Of a stretch of DNA of 64,000 nucleotides, positions 33,457 to 45,312 are shown in pieces; position 1 is the stretch's first letter, and each line of letters starts with the position of its first letter. The stretch is from the NCBI RefSeq assembly GCF_001625305.1, contig NW_017802713.1:1795952-1859951 (forward strand). Direction: 5' to 3'. A program made the position numbers and the translations under genes. This stretch comes from Branchiostoma belcheri. Its lineage: Eukaryota > Chordata > Leptocardii > Amphioxiformes > Branchiostomatidae. The notes beneath the pieces are model-generated. The model saw only the letters and a program-made list of their open reading frames with translations, was not told where the DNA came from and did not search any database.

Positions 33457-35068
33457 ATGTCTGAAGCCGAAGCGGTCTTCAAGGCGTGCGATGTGGACGG
33501 AGATGGTCACATCAGTACAGAGGAGCTGAAATCTGCATTGACAGATCTGGCTATCATACCGACTGATAATCTTATCCAAGTGAGAAGTCTTATGTCTTTG
33601 AAAGTTTGTAAATTTCAATCTTTTAAACTTAAAAGATTTTCTATAACATTCAAGAATAGGTAACATTTGCAAAGCAAATGCATAATGTTTGCCTTCGCAT
33701 GTGGTCTGCTCTGTTAATTCTTACTCAAACACATTCGTATATGTAGTGACAGGAGTCTAAATCCCTCCTGCTATGAAATTGTAACATGATGTAACCCAAC
33801 ACTAGTTACCATGGCAACAGACGTCTGGTTCAGGTCATTGACCTCATTTGTTTGGAGAAGAAGAAACAGAGAAAAACAATACATTTCCTTCGGTAAACAT
33901 AATTACAGTATATTGCCACGTTGGATTGCTCTATATGGTAAAGGATTGAAAACTTCACAAATTAGGTAAATATTAAATTTATCGAGAAATACCACCATAT
34001 GAACTTTCAGGGAATTGTGAGCCACTATGACGAAGATGGCAACGGGAAACTGGATTTTCAAGAGTTCGAAAAACTCGTCAACGATCTGAAGACGTTTGGT
34101 GAAGTGGACCCAGAGGAGGTTATCAATATCTTCAATGCTATCGATCAGGTAAAAAACGTCTTCATACATATCGCCACATCAGGGGTGTTGTTGCGCAGTT
34201 TTCATTAACTTATCACAGCGTACAGAAATGACATTATTTTCATATACACACCCGGAATATACATGTATTTCTTTTATAGCAAATATGTTAGTGTTCATTC
34301 CACTACCGATGCACTTAAACAATGACTGCTATCACTATGCATGCTACGTACTGTCATTGTTGTGACACCATTTTGTACTTTCGGATTCGTGTTAGTCTTT
34401 TTCCTACGTTTTATTGGAGTTTATTGGAGTTCAACCTCACCTTTAATTTAGCTGTCCACCAATAACTAAGTGACAGCTTTTTGTGTCGTAGTGTGTTCAA
34501 TTTCACTTAAACATGTTTATAGTATGAAGCCAGTTTAAACTGTAATATCCAACACAAGAAATTGGACTCACCCAAATTTTCGACTTTACAACTCCAGTCT
34601 TTTTCAAGGAATGAGCAATCCACCGCTAGGTTGATGTTGTATACTAGGTTGTATCAGTGCTTGTCTCCGCCTCCTTTTCCAACTGCTACGCTAAGTTTTC
34701 TAAAAACAAATTGGACTAAAACAACACTCAATCAAAAATGGTTTATTGCTAAAATTACGAACATTGCAACAGAAAGCTGAGTGGGGTTAAAAAATGCACA
34801 TCTTTTTTTTAAACGATAACGACTGCACAATCTTGGAGTGAAATTGTGGTAGTAGAGTTGCACATTGAAAAATATTTACACGATATAAACACCTGCACAA
34901 TAGGACAAGAGCGGGTACATCGACGAGGAGGAACTCCGTAAGGCGATGGCAGAAAACTTCAACACTGACGACCAGACCATCAAGGCCATGGTTAAGATGG
35001 CGGACAAGGACGGAGATGGGAAGATCAGCGTCTCAGAGTTCGTCAGTGTCATCCAGAGCATGAAGTAA
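33457..35068 (+). CDS. Four-EF-hand calcium-binding protein (calmodulin/troponin C superfamily)
   Basis: A small soluble Ca2+ sensor or buffer. Coding exons are 33457-33579, 34011-34148 and 34904-35068, giving 141 aa with all joins in phase 0. All four loops have canonical ligands: DVDGDGHISTEE (loop 1), DEDGNGKLDFQE (loop 2), DQDKSGYIDEEE (loop 3, split across the exon 2/3 junction after its second residue) and DKDGDGKISVSE (loop 4). Each has D at 1 and 3, G at 6, I or L at 8 and E at 12. Spacing and length resemble calmodulin, but the sequence is clearly distinct from calmodulin and from the gene at 58.8 kb. No signal peptide or membrane segment. The ATG is the first in a frame preceded by a plausible acceptor. 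The stop codon overlaps a donor-like site (ATGAA|GTAAGA). Which named family member it is cannot be told from sequence alone. Confidence 0.9.
33655..33900 (-). repeat. Interspersed repeat B (copy 6), EF-hand gene intron 1
   Basis: Antisense copy starting TAGGTAACATTTGCAAAGCA, 76 bp after the exon 1 donor. Confidence 0.75.
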
Positions 35069-35113
35069 GATAGTGAATCTTTATTGCATGTTCTTGCCCA
35101 GATGGACTAAATG

Positions 35114-35292
35114 TAGCCTCTACCAGGCTTGGGGAGGCGACTGGAAAGAGTAGAAATCGGCCAAATAGAGAGATAAGCATGCCTGGTGCGGCGAAATGTT
35201 CTCTCAACGGACAAACTCCCTTGGCATGCTTATCTCTCTATTTTGCCGATTTCTACTCTTTCCAGCCGCCTCCCCAAGCCTGGTAGAGGCTA
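35114..35292. mobile_element. Foldback MITE, TAGCCTCTACCAGGCTT family (copy 2)
   Basis: The arms TAGCCTCTACCAGGCTTGGG and CCCAAGCCTGGTAGAGGCTA enclose an inner GAGAGATAAGCATGCC hairpin. It starts 46 bp after the stop codon of the EF-hand gene, so it may be transcribed. Confidence 0.8.
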
Positions 35293-35800
35293 GGCTATAT
35301 GCACAACTGTGACCAAATGTGATCAAGAGGATAAAAAAAACATGAACATTGCATACTGGAACGCTGTATTCTAACGCTAAGTGCTAGGAGTCTAAATATT
35401 ACAACAATACTATACACATTTTGTACTACCTTTCATCTACTGTTAGTTGCCATTTCTTCTCTCTTTTTGAAACATCTGGAAACATCTGGACACAATGACT
35501 TCCTTCAATGTTCTGAATTACTCTTTCGATATAGAATATAATATTTTTATCCTCCGATCGTTGTGACTTTTATTTTCTGATACAATTTGGATGACAAGTG
35601 TGTGCATATATTGTTAACCCTTTTATCTTTCCATATTTTCAGATGAATCACAGGTTACCAAGTTAAAAGGTCTCAGACGTCAAGAGCTCCTGAGTTCGTC
35701 GATGTCTTCCTGAACTTCTAAAAATAACCGCCAGGTGTCGCCATTGAACACAGTATACACCGATACGCCATCTACAATCAATGTCTTTCCTCCCTAAACA

Positions 35801-36250
35801 GAATGAATGAATGGATGAATGATCTTTATTGCTCGACAGTTGTGCATGGTACAATGTATGGCAAGGATAACAATGTGGTCTTGACAATCATATCATACTA
35901 GTCAATTCCTGGAAACTAAAACTACACAAATACAACGTAAATGGCGTATTGACATGATGTACATGAAACATTTCTGTCTGTCACAATTCTTTTATCTCTC
36001 TTTTCCAAAGCGTTACATACGTATTGGCCTAGGTACATAGATATGGAGTCGAGGCATGACATAAGTAGATTGAAAGTGTCTATGCTTGTATTTGGCAAAG
36101 GTTTACTAGATTTACTTGTGTTCATTAGATTTTGGCTATCTAACGTTATAGTATAAACTGGACAAGTCATAAGAAAATGATATTCATCTTCAACACTTTC
36201 TTGACATGATGGGCACCGTCTCTGGTTGGCTTGTATATTTTGATGGCGTC
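35801..36250 (-). mobile_element. Non-LTR retrotransposon C-terminal fragment
   Basis: The minus strand encodes a Cys/His segment near 36235-36150 reading RRCPSCQESVEDEYHFLMTC followed by PVY, a zinc-knuckle-like end found in many invertebrate LINE reverse transcriptases. The 3' end carries a (GAAT)n-type simple tail at 35801-35822. The RT domain is missing. Confidence 0.75.
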
Positions 36251-36439
36251 CAACAGTGACTGGATTATCATATTACATTTCAAAATGTACTCTTAAATTA
36301 TCTTTGTATATCTTATCTTCTGTGTATCTTCAGATTGTCAGCATGTTTAACCACACAACATGGCTGAAATCAGTTACGTCATAGTCACGTGAGTGTAAAA
36401 CATTCTAGATAAATCTTTACAGGTAGGCAAATGCTGCTG

Positions 36440-36990
36440 TGCTTTTTATAACCTCCATGAAAAATGTTATTGAATACGACCTCTTGTTATCGAGAAGATG
36501 ATCGATTTCTGTTTCTTGATAAACACCGTCCTTTTGTCTTTCTCGTTTAGATACAGATTCTTTATTGGCACATCAAAAAGTACAGGGACTTTTGTATGGT
36601 CCTCTACAACTAAATATCTAACAAAGTTAAATACATGTATGCATAACTTCATCCTACGTACAGAATATATGCATGCGGCAAATTACGTACAGAATATATA
36701 TCGGTGATAACAGTTAAGGTTTAACTATTCTCTAACATGTATTCTCTAAGATTGAAACATTCTTTAATGTATTTTCCTATTTGAATACTGTATTGGATAT
36801 CTCCCCTGAGAATGTAATTCAATTTTTCTATAGGATCTAACGTATTGAAATCAGTCGAACAAGTGGAAAGAAAGGTGAACTACAATAGGCGCTTATCATT
36901 GTATAGTGTACAATCCATTATAAAATGGTGCTCATTTTCAATCATCTTTATAGGTTATGGCCGTTATATTTCTTTCATGGCAAAAGAAAT
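36440..36990 (-). mobile_element. Degenerate non-LTR retrotransposon fragment
   Basis: The minus strand near 36950-36890 reads MIENEHHFIMDCTLYNDKRL, a decayed copy of the same C-terminal motif as the neighbouring element. Stops and frameshifts follow. Confidence 0.5.
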
Positions 36991-37171
36991 TAATGAAGAT
37001 CAAAGTGGAAGATAAAGGTGTATGATATCATAATACAGTATAGTACATAAAAACGGCGATTGAGATCTAGAAATCAAACGACAGATTGTTAATCTGGGGA
37101 AAGATTGGTTTATTTCATGATCGTTTTCTGATTGTTGCATTTTGATAACGGGTAACGCATTGTAAGGCAGG

Positions 37172-37585
37172 GTAACACAGCACATAAATTATATGGTTGA
37201 CATCATCCGCAGACTCCAAATCTAATGCGAGCGGGAGAAAAAAAACAAGGCGGGCCAAAAAAAAACAAGGTTCCTACATGTAAAATTTTTACTCAATCAT
37301 GTACAAATGGTACTGATTCAGCAGGAACATCACATATGCATAGCCAACAGCACACATCACTGCATCAAAGTAAGAAAAAAAAAGCATTAAATCAGAGCCT
37401 TTTCTTGTCTCCTCTCTTTATAGTTATGTGCCGTCCACCTGCTGGCATGGTAACAGACATCTTTGCCCATTTGCGGCATGTTGACCACTGTCAGAAGGCA
37501 ACAAAATTTCTTTTTTTCCCCTAAAATCAGGCGAAAATTAACGCGCGCGCTGATGTCATCCATAAAAATCACTTGCTGTGGCCTA
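37172..37585. mobile_element. hAT-like MITE, left end decayed
   Basis: The right end AAAATCACTTGCTGTGGCCTA and the interior (GCGGGAGAAAAAAAACAAGG) match the family at 9311; the left end is mutated. Confidence 0.7.
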
Positions 37586-37589
37586 AGTT

Positions 37590-39800
37590 AGAACACAACA
37601 GCGTTCAGAAAAAAATACTCAGAAAACGACAGGTAGGCAAAAAAACTACAGTATTAAAAATCCCACCGAAAACGATCAGTCAAGACAGCAATTTCAAACG
37701 TCAACCGGGGTCTGCTTGCAGCTTGGAGGCTAATTGCTATGGTAGAACTCTGTCCCGGGGCACTCTTGTACCGCCCCCTCCCAATTGTTTATTAATGGAC
37801 TTTCCCTTCCAGCAAAACTGGGTTATCAAACTGCCTCACCGAAATGTCGACACCATTCGTGCACTGTGTTGAATATCTAGTCAACGTTAAAATCATACAA
37901 CTTAGTAAAAATATGAAATTAAGCATATTTCGCCGCTGGAATTTTAGTCGCACACACAGCATTTTGTTAAGACTAATAATGCATAAAGTTTGTTCATAAT
38001 TTCAATAATCCTAAAATCATATCTCGAAAAAATAGTACTTCAATAGAACTGCTTTTATGTTATAGCGTAGCCGCTAATATTGCAGCGTTCGAATGCATAA
38101 AAGACGTGTATTATTAAATATATTTGCTAGTTTAGCCGGTGTTTTGGACCATGTGTATTGACCCGTATGGAAGTCAAACGTCACGCCCCCCCCGCATTGC
38201 ACGCAACTCAGGTAACGTTACCGCTTTTCATAATGTATGTTCTACCCGCAAACCGTCCTCAGCGTCGCAAACCGCTATTAAGAACAAATTCTCCAGATAA
38301 ATACTATAACAGAAGTCCTTTTATTAAAACAAAAAAGATGTGACAGAATTCCCCCCTCCCCACGTCTCTCCCCCACTCCCACTTCCACGCACCTGGGCGC
38401 GGCGAGCTCATGAATATTCATGAGGCAGGTTTGCCGCAATGCGGTATTTGTTTCTCACCTAGCCGCATTGCAGCACACGCTGGCATCTATCATTAAGTCC
38501 ATTCAGATCTATGGCTTGTACATTCCCCCCAGGGGATGTTAGCCGATCACCCTTTGTTTGAGTCGGTCCGTACCAAGGTATAGGCTCCGTCATTTTGCAG
38601 CCCGTGAAACAGGTGACTGAGAGAGAGAGAAAAAAATGGCAGAGCCTGCGGTACGCTTTCCGCCAATCTACGGGGCTGTACGGCAACGTTTTGACCGTGT
38701 AAGCCGCTAGATCGCTGTTTTATATACCGGTATCCGCGGGCGGCATTGTGTAGGTTTACCTGGATGATGAGGGAGGGGGGGGGCAGGTTGTCCATTATGG
38801 TTTCTCGCCCCAGTTATTCGACATATATGTTCTGCCAAGCGTGGTTTGCAACCATAGAAGCACGTGTGTGGGTGTGTAAAATGGGAGAATATCTTTAAAA
38901 AAAGATAGATATACACATACATATACGCGCGCATAAATGTATATACGTGTTATTTTCATTCAGTGATAAAATTCAAGATGAATTGAACACCTGCAGTGGC
39001 ATATTCTACCACATCCGCCCTCCTATTCTTGATATTATCCATAAAATTAAACCCCTTACACAATATGACAGGGGATACAAATTGCTTCTTTGTCGCATTT
39101 TATCTTTTATTGTGGGAAATGGGAGCCGATTTTGCTGCGCTCGCAGCTATGAACGTTCTATCGCGATTTACTGTGCAGTCAAGATAACCCTTAATCTACC
39201 ATCGATCAATATAACTGTGGGGCCTGGCTGAACAGTCGAGTCCTCAGAGCCGTCCCAAATGAAACTCGGAATTAATAACGCTGGCAAAACGGCGCCCGGC
39301 TCTCCAACGGATCGCCACGTTAAACATCAGGGCTTAAACGCGATGTATGCGCATGTAATATCGCTAAGCTTACCGCGTGTCTGAGTCTAATATGCGGTAA
39401 GCAGTTGGAGGAAGTCAGGTGTGATAGCTTGAACCTTTGGGGGGATGGAAAATTCACGATGTAAGTGAATACGCGTTGATGGCTGGCATCAGAGTGTAGC
39501 GGCACGTAATAAAAAAGAAGGAATACCGCTGCGTCTGCAGGATTGAAACGTTATTGGTTCCTTCATCTGATAGAGTCGTAAAGTTGTTTGAAATTTTCTT
39601 GAGCGCGCGAGGGATTTGGGAGTGACAGAGTGTGAGGCTTAATATCAATCGTAGGAAAAACCCCGCAATGCAGCCATGATTATGTTAATATACACGGCCG
39701 GAAGGGTTCCCAAAGGAGCGCACGGGGCAATTTTCAGGGGGGAACCCAGGAGGTGCTGATTTGACCAACGCGGATTCATTGGGTGGATGTGGGGATCGAC
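37590..39800. other. No gene seen; partly GC-rich
   Basis: Short frames on both strands have no recognisable domains. GC content rises from about 38150, with C and G homopolymers near 38187 and 38775. Nothing supports a specific gene. Confidence 0.4.
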
Positions 39801-39829
39801 AATTTGTGTCGTCTGCTGCAATGGTCACG

Positions 39830-40026
39830 TGAGCGCCCGTGATTGACCCGTGGCGGTCCCCGCACGCTTACCTGTCAGTTGTAGCAACCGCGCGCCAAAA
39901 ACCGGGCAACGGCCAACCCCCCGCCGCCTTACCAACAACCACCGCGCAACAACATTACAAGCACGTGCCGACTTCTCCGCTTCTGAGAGAAAAAAACGCC
40001 TATCTGCAACTCCCCAAACAAGCTAG
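39830..40026 (+). promoter_or_regulatory. Possible CpG-rich promoter and noncoding first exon
   Basis: CpG-rich sequence with CACGTG (39962-39967) leads to AACAAGCTAG|GTAAGTGG, a good donor at 40026. No downstream acceptor could be assigned. The nearest recognised plus-strand gene is the calmodulin-like gene at 58.8 kb. Confidence 0.25.
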
Positions 40027-40843
40027 GTAAGTGGTTTCCCTTTTTTTAAACGTTAGTACATACATAACGCCTGCTGCTACCATTGCGAGTTGTACGGTGA
40101 TGGAACAGGTAGAAGATTACATTGTAGGCGGGGATTCCTGGCGATTGGTTGAATTGGGGATTGCTGTAAGGGGGTCAAAAGAAAATATATCGTCCCACGG
40201 CTTTCCCCTATAGTCAGCCCGCAGCACAGAGCATCGATTTCCGATAAACCCTTCGCGTCTCCCTCCCCAGTAGACAACGTTTTCCACTTTGGTTGCAGTT
40301 ATTGTGGTGCTTTAGTAATGCCGCGGTATTCAGCCTGCATTCAGGCTTCAGCTGCATTTAACACACCCTGATCTGCAAGCAATAAAAAACCGCAAGCCAT
40401 TGTACCTTCACCGTGTAAAAAAATGTGACAACACTTTGAGCAAACCCAATACAATTATATTCTCTGTTGATTGCTCTTTTTTAGTTTGGAGCTTATATTA
40501 TGTAATGAATCTTGAGGGAATAGAACCAGGTTTTCAGGACTAGTGGTACATCAATAATTTAAAGGGTTCATCCTTGTTGAAAGGGTGGGGTCATGTTCCG
40601 GCCTGTCTTTTACTACCTGCATTGCGGTATGAAGGTGTAACGTCCAGGTTTTCTAGTATGCAAAACTTCTTTGACATGTTCAAGCCAGCGTAAAATTACT
40701 TAAAAACAGTTAAGAGGAATTCGAGGAGGGGGAGGGGGTTTTTTAGGGATCCGGTTATACCAGTAGTCGGTAGTTGGGGAAGGCAGGACACGCATGAATT
40801 CAGATATACACTGGACAAAGGGAAAAGGCTTTCGCAAAAGTAC

Positions 40844-41045
40844 TAGCCTCCGTAGCAGGCTTATAGAAACGGGGGTTTAATTTGGTGGTCTTCGGCTGTT
40901 TTCTGATTAGCCCAGTTCAAAAACGGGGGTAATTCAACCAGACCGGCTATGCTGTCTATATGGAATCAGAAAATAGCACATAAAAGCTCCCAAAGACCCT
41001 GAAGACCCCCTAAAACCCCAAGTTTTTGGCATGCTATGGAGGCTA
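40844..41045. mobile_element. MITE, TAGCCTCCGTAGCAGGC family (copy 2)
   Basis: Termini TAGCCTCCGTAGCAGGC and GCATGCTATGGAGGCTA; interior as in the copies at 3406 and 45116. Confidence 0.8.
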
Positions 41046-41046
41046 C

Positions 41047-41737
41047 AATAGTACCATGTCCCATACGGTCACTGCCGAGCTTCCTATACTTCACAGGCTT
41101 TTAGTAACAATACTACAACTTATAATACACATAACTGATGTGTATGGAATGATATCGCTTGTCTGTTTCTGGTCTTCATTTTAAACTGTTCTACAAATTT
41201 ACTGAGTGCCGTATTGTTGTCATATGAGTCTGACACAGTGTTGTCAGTTGACAAGTTGACATATGTAGGTATAGGGGACACACTGGTAAACACAGGGGAA
41301 CACAGTTTGTTTAAGGTGCTCGTTTTACATTGTTGACATCACATGTGATTCTAAGGAACTACACAAGCACCATTCTTTTATAAACATAGTTTTTTAACTA
41401 AAATTTAAGCTGAGATGTAATAGTTCGTTGATAGGATGAATATCAGCAACTTAAAATTCTCACAGGATACCTGACATATTTTCAATGTTTGGGAACACAC
41501 GGTAGCTACAAGATCTTTTGAAAAGATATCATTTGCCGGATTTTTTACGTGGCATTTAGAACGTTTCAAATTTTTGATAACTTGGTAATGACAAACGCAG
41601 TGAAAATACTGTATTATAAAACCATGTAAGGGTTTACAATACGTCGTAGTAAGTCCAATGTAAACTTCCCTGTATATGCCAAGAGGTCAAAAAGTTTGCC
41701 TTTTTTATATATCCCAAAACTTCATGACTAGACTTAT
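41047..41737. other. No gene seen
   Basis: AT-rich, no recognised features. Confidence 0.4.
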
Positions 41738-41935
41738 ATCAAGTTATTTTATGCCGCCACCAACGCAGAAGACGAATACAGGAAAGATAATACTCATTTT
41801 CACCTGAGTAAAGTGAGGAATGTCGTGTAAGGTGCATTTCACAAGGGCACAAAATCGGTGGCATGTCAGGACTCGAACCCGAGACCTGGTTCCGACTCGA
41901 GCACGCTGCCGCTACGCCACACAACCCCACAAAGT
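41738..41935 (-). repeat. tRNA-derived SINE
   Basis: On the minus strand it has the tRNA-like head TGTGGCGTAGCGGCAGCGTG and B box GGTTCGAGTCC, then GCCACCGATTTTGTGCCC. Confidence 0.8.
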
Positions 41936-42780
41936 ATGCAGGCTCATGTATGCCTTGTCATCGTGTATAATGGTTTTCGCTGGCGTTCACTAATTTTCAA
42001 GTTAAGAAATTTTTAAGTTAAGAAATTAGCATCTACCAGAGACAAGAAATAACGGCCTGTGACTGAAGTGAGCAAAAATGCGGAATAACATTAGGACGAG
42101 GCAACTTAATGTATGCCTGATCCTTTGATTTTTAGTTGAGGCCATTATGTCTCACAATATCGATTTTAAGGCAGCATTGCCATTAGAATAGCCATAACAA
42201 TTGATGATTGTTGACGGCAGTAGCGGCCCTTGTACCTCGTCTATTATTTGAAGTCCTGTAGATTTTGTATAATTTATATTGCAGTAGACATTAGGTAGAG
42301 TTACAGTAGTAGCAGGAGGGGGGGCAAGCCATCGATCTCCATTCAAAATTATAAGCACACAACGGAAAAATGGGTCAGTGGGGAGATATGCAAGATGCAA
42401 TATTTATTAGCTCGTGTTATTAGCTTTGCGAGGCCCTAGATGGCAATAATGATATGAATACACTTATACAGGGCGTGTGCCTTACCCTATTCTATACGAG
42501 GGCGTGTCAACGAAATTACGGCTTTTCAAGGACTAATATACATAACAAAGAAAGCAATTCGAAAGCTTTATCAACATCAATAATCTTCAGCAGCTGCATG
42601 GGAAGATAAATATAGATTTTTTGACAACCCAGACCGGAACGGTTAACGAACCGTCCCTGTAGTCACCACCTCCTCGTAGCAATAACGATTGGTCCCCCAA
42701 TACCAATACCTGCCGCCGCACCTTCCCTCACATACGCAATGCGGTAACAGGTTGCTGTCGCAGTGCTGTCGACTTTAATC
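41936..42780. other. No gene seen
   Basis: No exon or repeat recognised. Confidence 0.35.
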
Positions 42781-42783
42781 CTC

Positions 42784-42903
42784 ATTGGTTGATTGAAAAC
42801 TGATTAATAAAAGCCGAGTAGATGCCATTGTCTTGACTTCACCGGTAAATCGGCCCACGGAGAGGCAACTTCCCACTTTTCCTACCAAGACCAACACTCA
42901 CAG
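42784..42903 (+). promoter_or_regulatory. Possible TATA/CCAAT promoter with noncoding first exon
   Basis: An inverted CCAAT (ATTGGTTG, 42784) and a TATA-like TTAATAAAAG (42804-42813) precede, at the expected distance, a short sequence ending CAACACTCACAG|GTATGA (donor after 42903). No coding sequence and no partner acceptor could be identified. It could be an upstream promoter of the calmodulin-like gene or of an unrecognised gene. Confidence 0.3.
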
Positions 42904-45016
42904 GTATGAACTAGCACCCCGTCTAGGGTTTTAGTTATAAAACAGCAATTTCTTACAACTTGTTAGCATGATTCTGCATCGCCATATACGCTAATCTGTA
43001 CTCTTTACCCTCCCGTTTAATAACCACGTTTTTTATAAAGTAAATATGGCTTTTACTTCAACTGAAGGTAAATTATGGCTATGTGATTTGTTTACTTCAA
43101 CCGATGGGTTTTGATGAGGCATTTACTCAGGAGACAGATCGGTGTAAATTAGTGATGTGTTCCCAAATGAGTAGGAGGCAGATGATTTTTCTGCATGCGT
43201 CAGCGCGCTGCCAGATTAATCACGTTCTATCTGGGTCCTGGTACGTACGAGTACGTTCCCCCTCTGCACCTAATAACATCAAGACATCAGCCGCATTGTA
43301 AAGCTGTCAGCGCCGGTTGTTATAGTTTTATGCGGCCCGTAAATGTTGTATTTGTCTTTTTACCACAGTTGCGACGATATGAAACCAGAGATACGTACGG
43401 TATCTCACCAGTATTATGGGCTGTGATAACGCTTAACCACAAAGACTACGTTTTCTAGGTTTTACGAACTATGCTGTAAGCATAGACAAAGCCTCTTTGA
43501 GAACAGTTAAAATAGTTTCGACCCGTTGTGGTCACAAGTATTCTTCATGTTGATATCGTGCTCAATATATTGCAATGGTGCTGCAGCTGCGAAGGTATTC
43601 ATGAATCGTTCGATACGGCTCCAGGGGAATATTATGGGATAGCATGAGACAAGACACCGTCTGAAAAACAGCTTTGTTCAGCAGAATTTCTGATTGGCGG
43701 AGTTGCCTGGTGATTGGATCGAATTAACGTTTTGCAATGTTAAACCGAGACAAAGTTCTATCAAGTCTAATGATAATCTACCCCATTTTCTATCGCTGTT
43801 AACAAGTCAGCCAACATTTTGTCATAATTCTGCTTCTTTAAATTTTGTGAGAGTGACACCGAAAAAAACACATAAATTGCTTGTCTGCATAAGTTTCGTA
43901 CGTCGTTGCAAATACAACCCTAGCCAGGATGCACTATTGAAATTTCTGTCAATATACGTTTCATGTTGTCCACGAAAGATCGTTTTGTAATAGATACAAC
44001 AGCTTGTGTATAATTCGAATCCATTTCTGCTGAGCGAAATGTTTCTGTCAAACATCAAACACGGTCTGGATAATTGGACGATATTCTGCGTTCTTTGATC
44101 TGCAGATGCACCAGTCATCAAGATGCCACTGGATTTCAGTACGATTGTTTTATCATTTCGGTTATTCGGTTAATGACATAACGGTTATTTATGTCAGAAA
44201 TCACAAATGTAATAGACTGATTTGTCTTCTTTATGGAAATGAGTAAAATGCAAATTTTACAAAATTCCTGCCCCGTATAACTTAAGACAGATTATGTAGG
44301 TCCTGGTGTTTTGAATTAGTGGGGCAAATCAAATCAAATACGAAGAACTAAGATTTTTACGTAATTCTAAGATTTTTGGCAATTTTTGAGCAGTCTAGCT
44401 GCCTACATTTTCAAACGTTAATGCTCTTTCCCCGTAAATGAGACCTCTTTATGTTTCTGTAATGCCCAATTAGATGGCTGAGCATAAAGAGGCACCCCCG
44501 TTGCGTCGATGCAAGCGAAATTTTCAAATTCCAATTTTCCATATGCAGTTATTGCCGTCAAACATGGACGGATATGGATCTTGCATGCATTTAAAAGTTG
44601 AATCAAGTAAGTTGCTGTACCGCTCACTTCGTCTTTCGCACGTATATGTTATACATGTAACAACTCTTACAATTCAAAAATAGGTAAATACATTAAAATA
44701 ATTTTTAAATTAGAATAAATGCCGAAACTTATGATTGGCCCCACTTGATTGTATACTGTATTAGCTCTTTATGTTTAGTAATTAGGATGTTAATTTTCAT
44801 TCTATACCCTTTTCTTTTTTGTACTATGTTCAATAGTCGTTGTCATACATTGTATCATGTACAATTGTCGTGCAAAGTTCTTCTAGAAATGTTCATACAT
44901 TACTCGGTGTCTGTATAGTGCCTGCGGTATTGTAAAAGAGCAAGAAAAATTCAGAAATTCTCTTGTTAGGTTCTGCTGTACATTTTGCGTAGGTGTATAG
45001 TATTCCTGTATGAGAA
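42904..45016. other. No gene seen
   Basis: Short frames at 43083-43458, 43694-43990 and 44474-44683 show no domains or paired splice sites. Confidence 0.4.
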
Positions 45017-45312
45017 TAGCCTGGGTGCCATCCTATTTGTACGCCGGAAATATTTCAAATATTTCTAGGGGAGCGGTTATGGGAGCCCCGGCATACAAAT
45101 AGAATGGTACCCAGGTAGCCTCCGTAGCAGGCTTATAGAACTGTGGGTTTGGTGGTCTTCGGCTGTTTTCTGATTAAACGGGGGTAATTCACCCAGGCCG
45201 GCTATGTTGTCTATATGCAATCAGGAATATAGCACATAAAAGATCCCAAAGACCCCGAAGACCCCCCAAACCCCCAGTTTTTGGCATGCTATGGAGGCTA
45301 GTACCCAGGCTA
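45017..45312. mobile_element. Foldback MITE (TAGCCTGGGTGCCAT) interrupted by another MITE
   Basis: Left arm TAGCCTGGGTGCCATCCTAT and right arm ATAGAATGGTACCCAGG are inverted. The last bases (CTA, 45310-45312) are separated from the arm by the nested insertion at 45116-45300. Confidence 0.75.
45116..45300. mobile_element. MITE, TAGCCTCCGTAGCAGGC family (copy 3), nested with 9-bp target duplication
   Basis: Termini TAGCCTCCGTAGCAGGC and GCATGCTATGGAGGCTA. Flanked by exact 9-mers GTACCCAGG at 45107-45115 and 45301-45309, which fixes the boundaries. A 9-bp duplication suggests Mutator-like transposition. Confidence 0.9.

Noticed and set aside
41738..41935. tRNA gene (also near 13155, 23800 and 48768)
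   Set aside because: A and B boxes are visible, but the cloverleaf is incomplete and the same non-tRNA body follows in each copy, so they are tRNA-derived SINEs.
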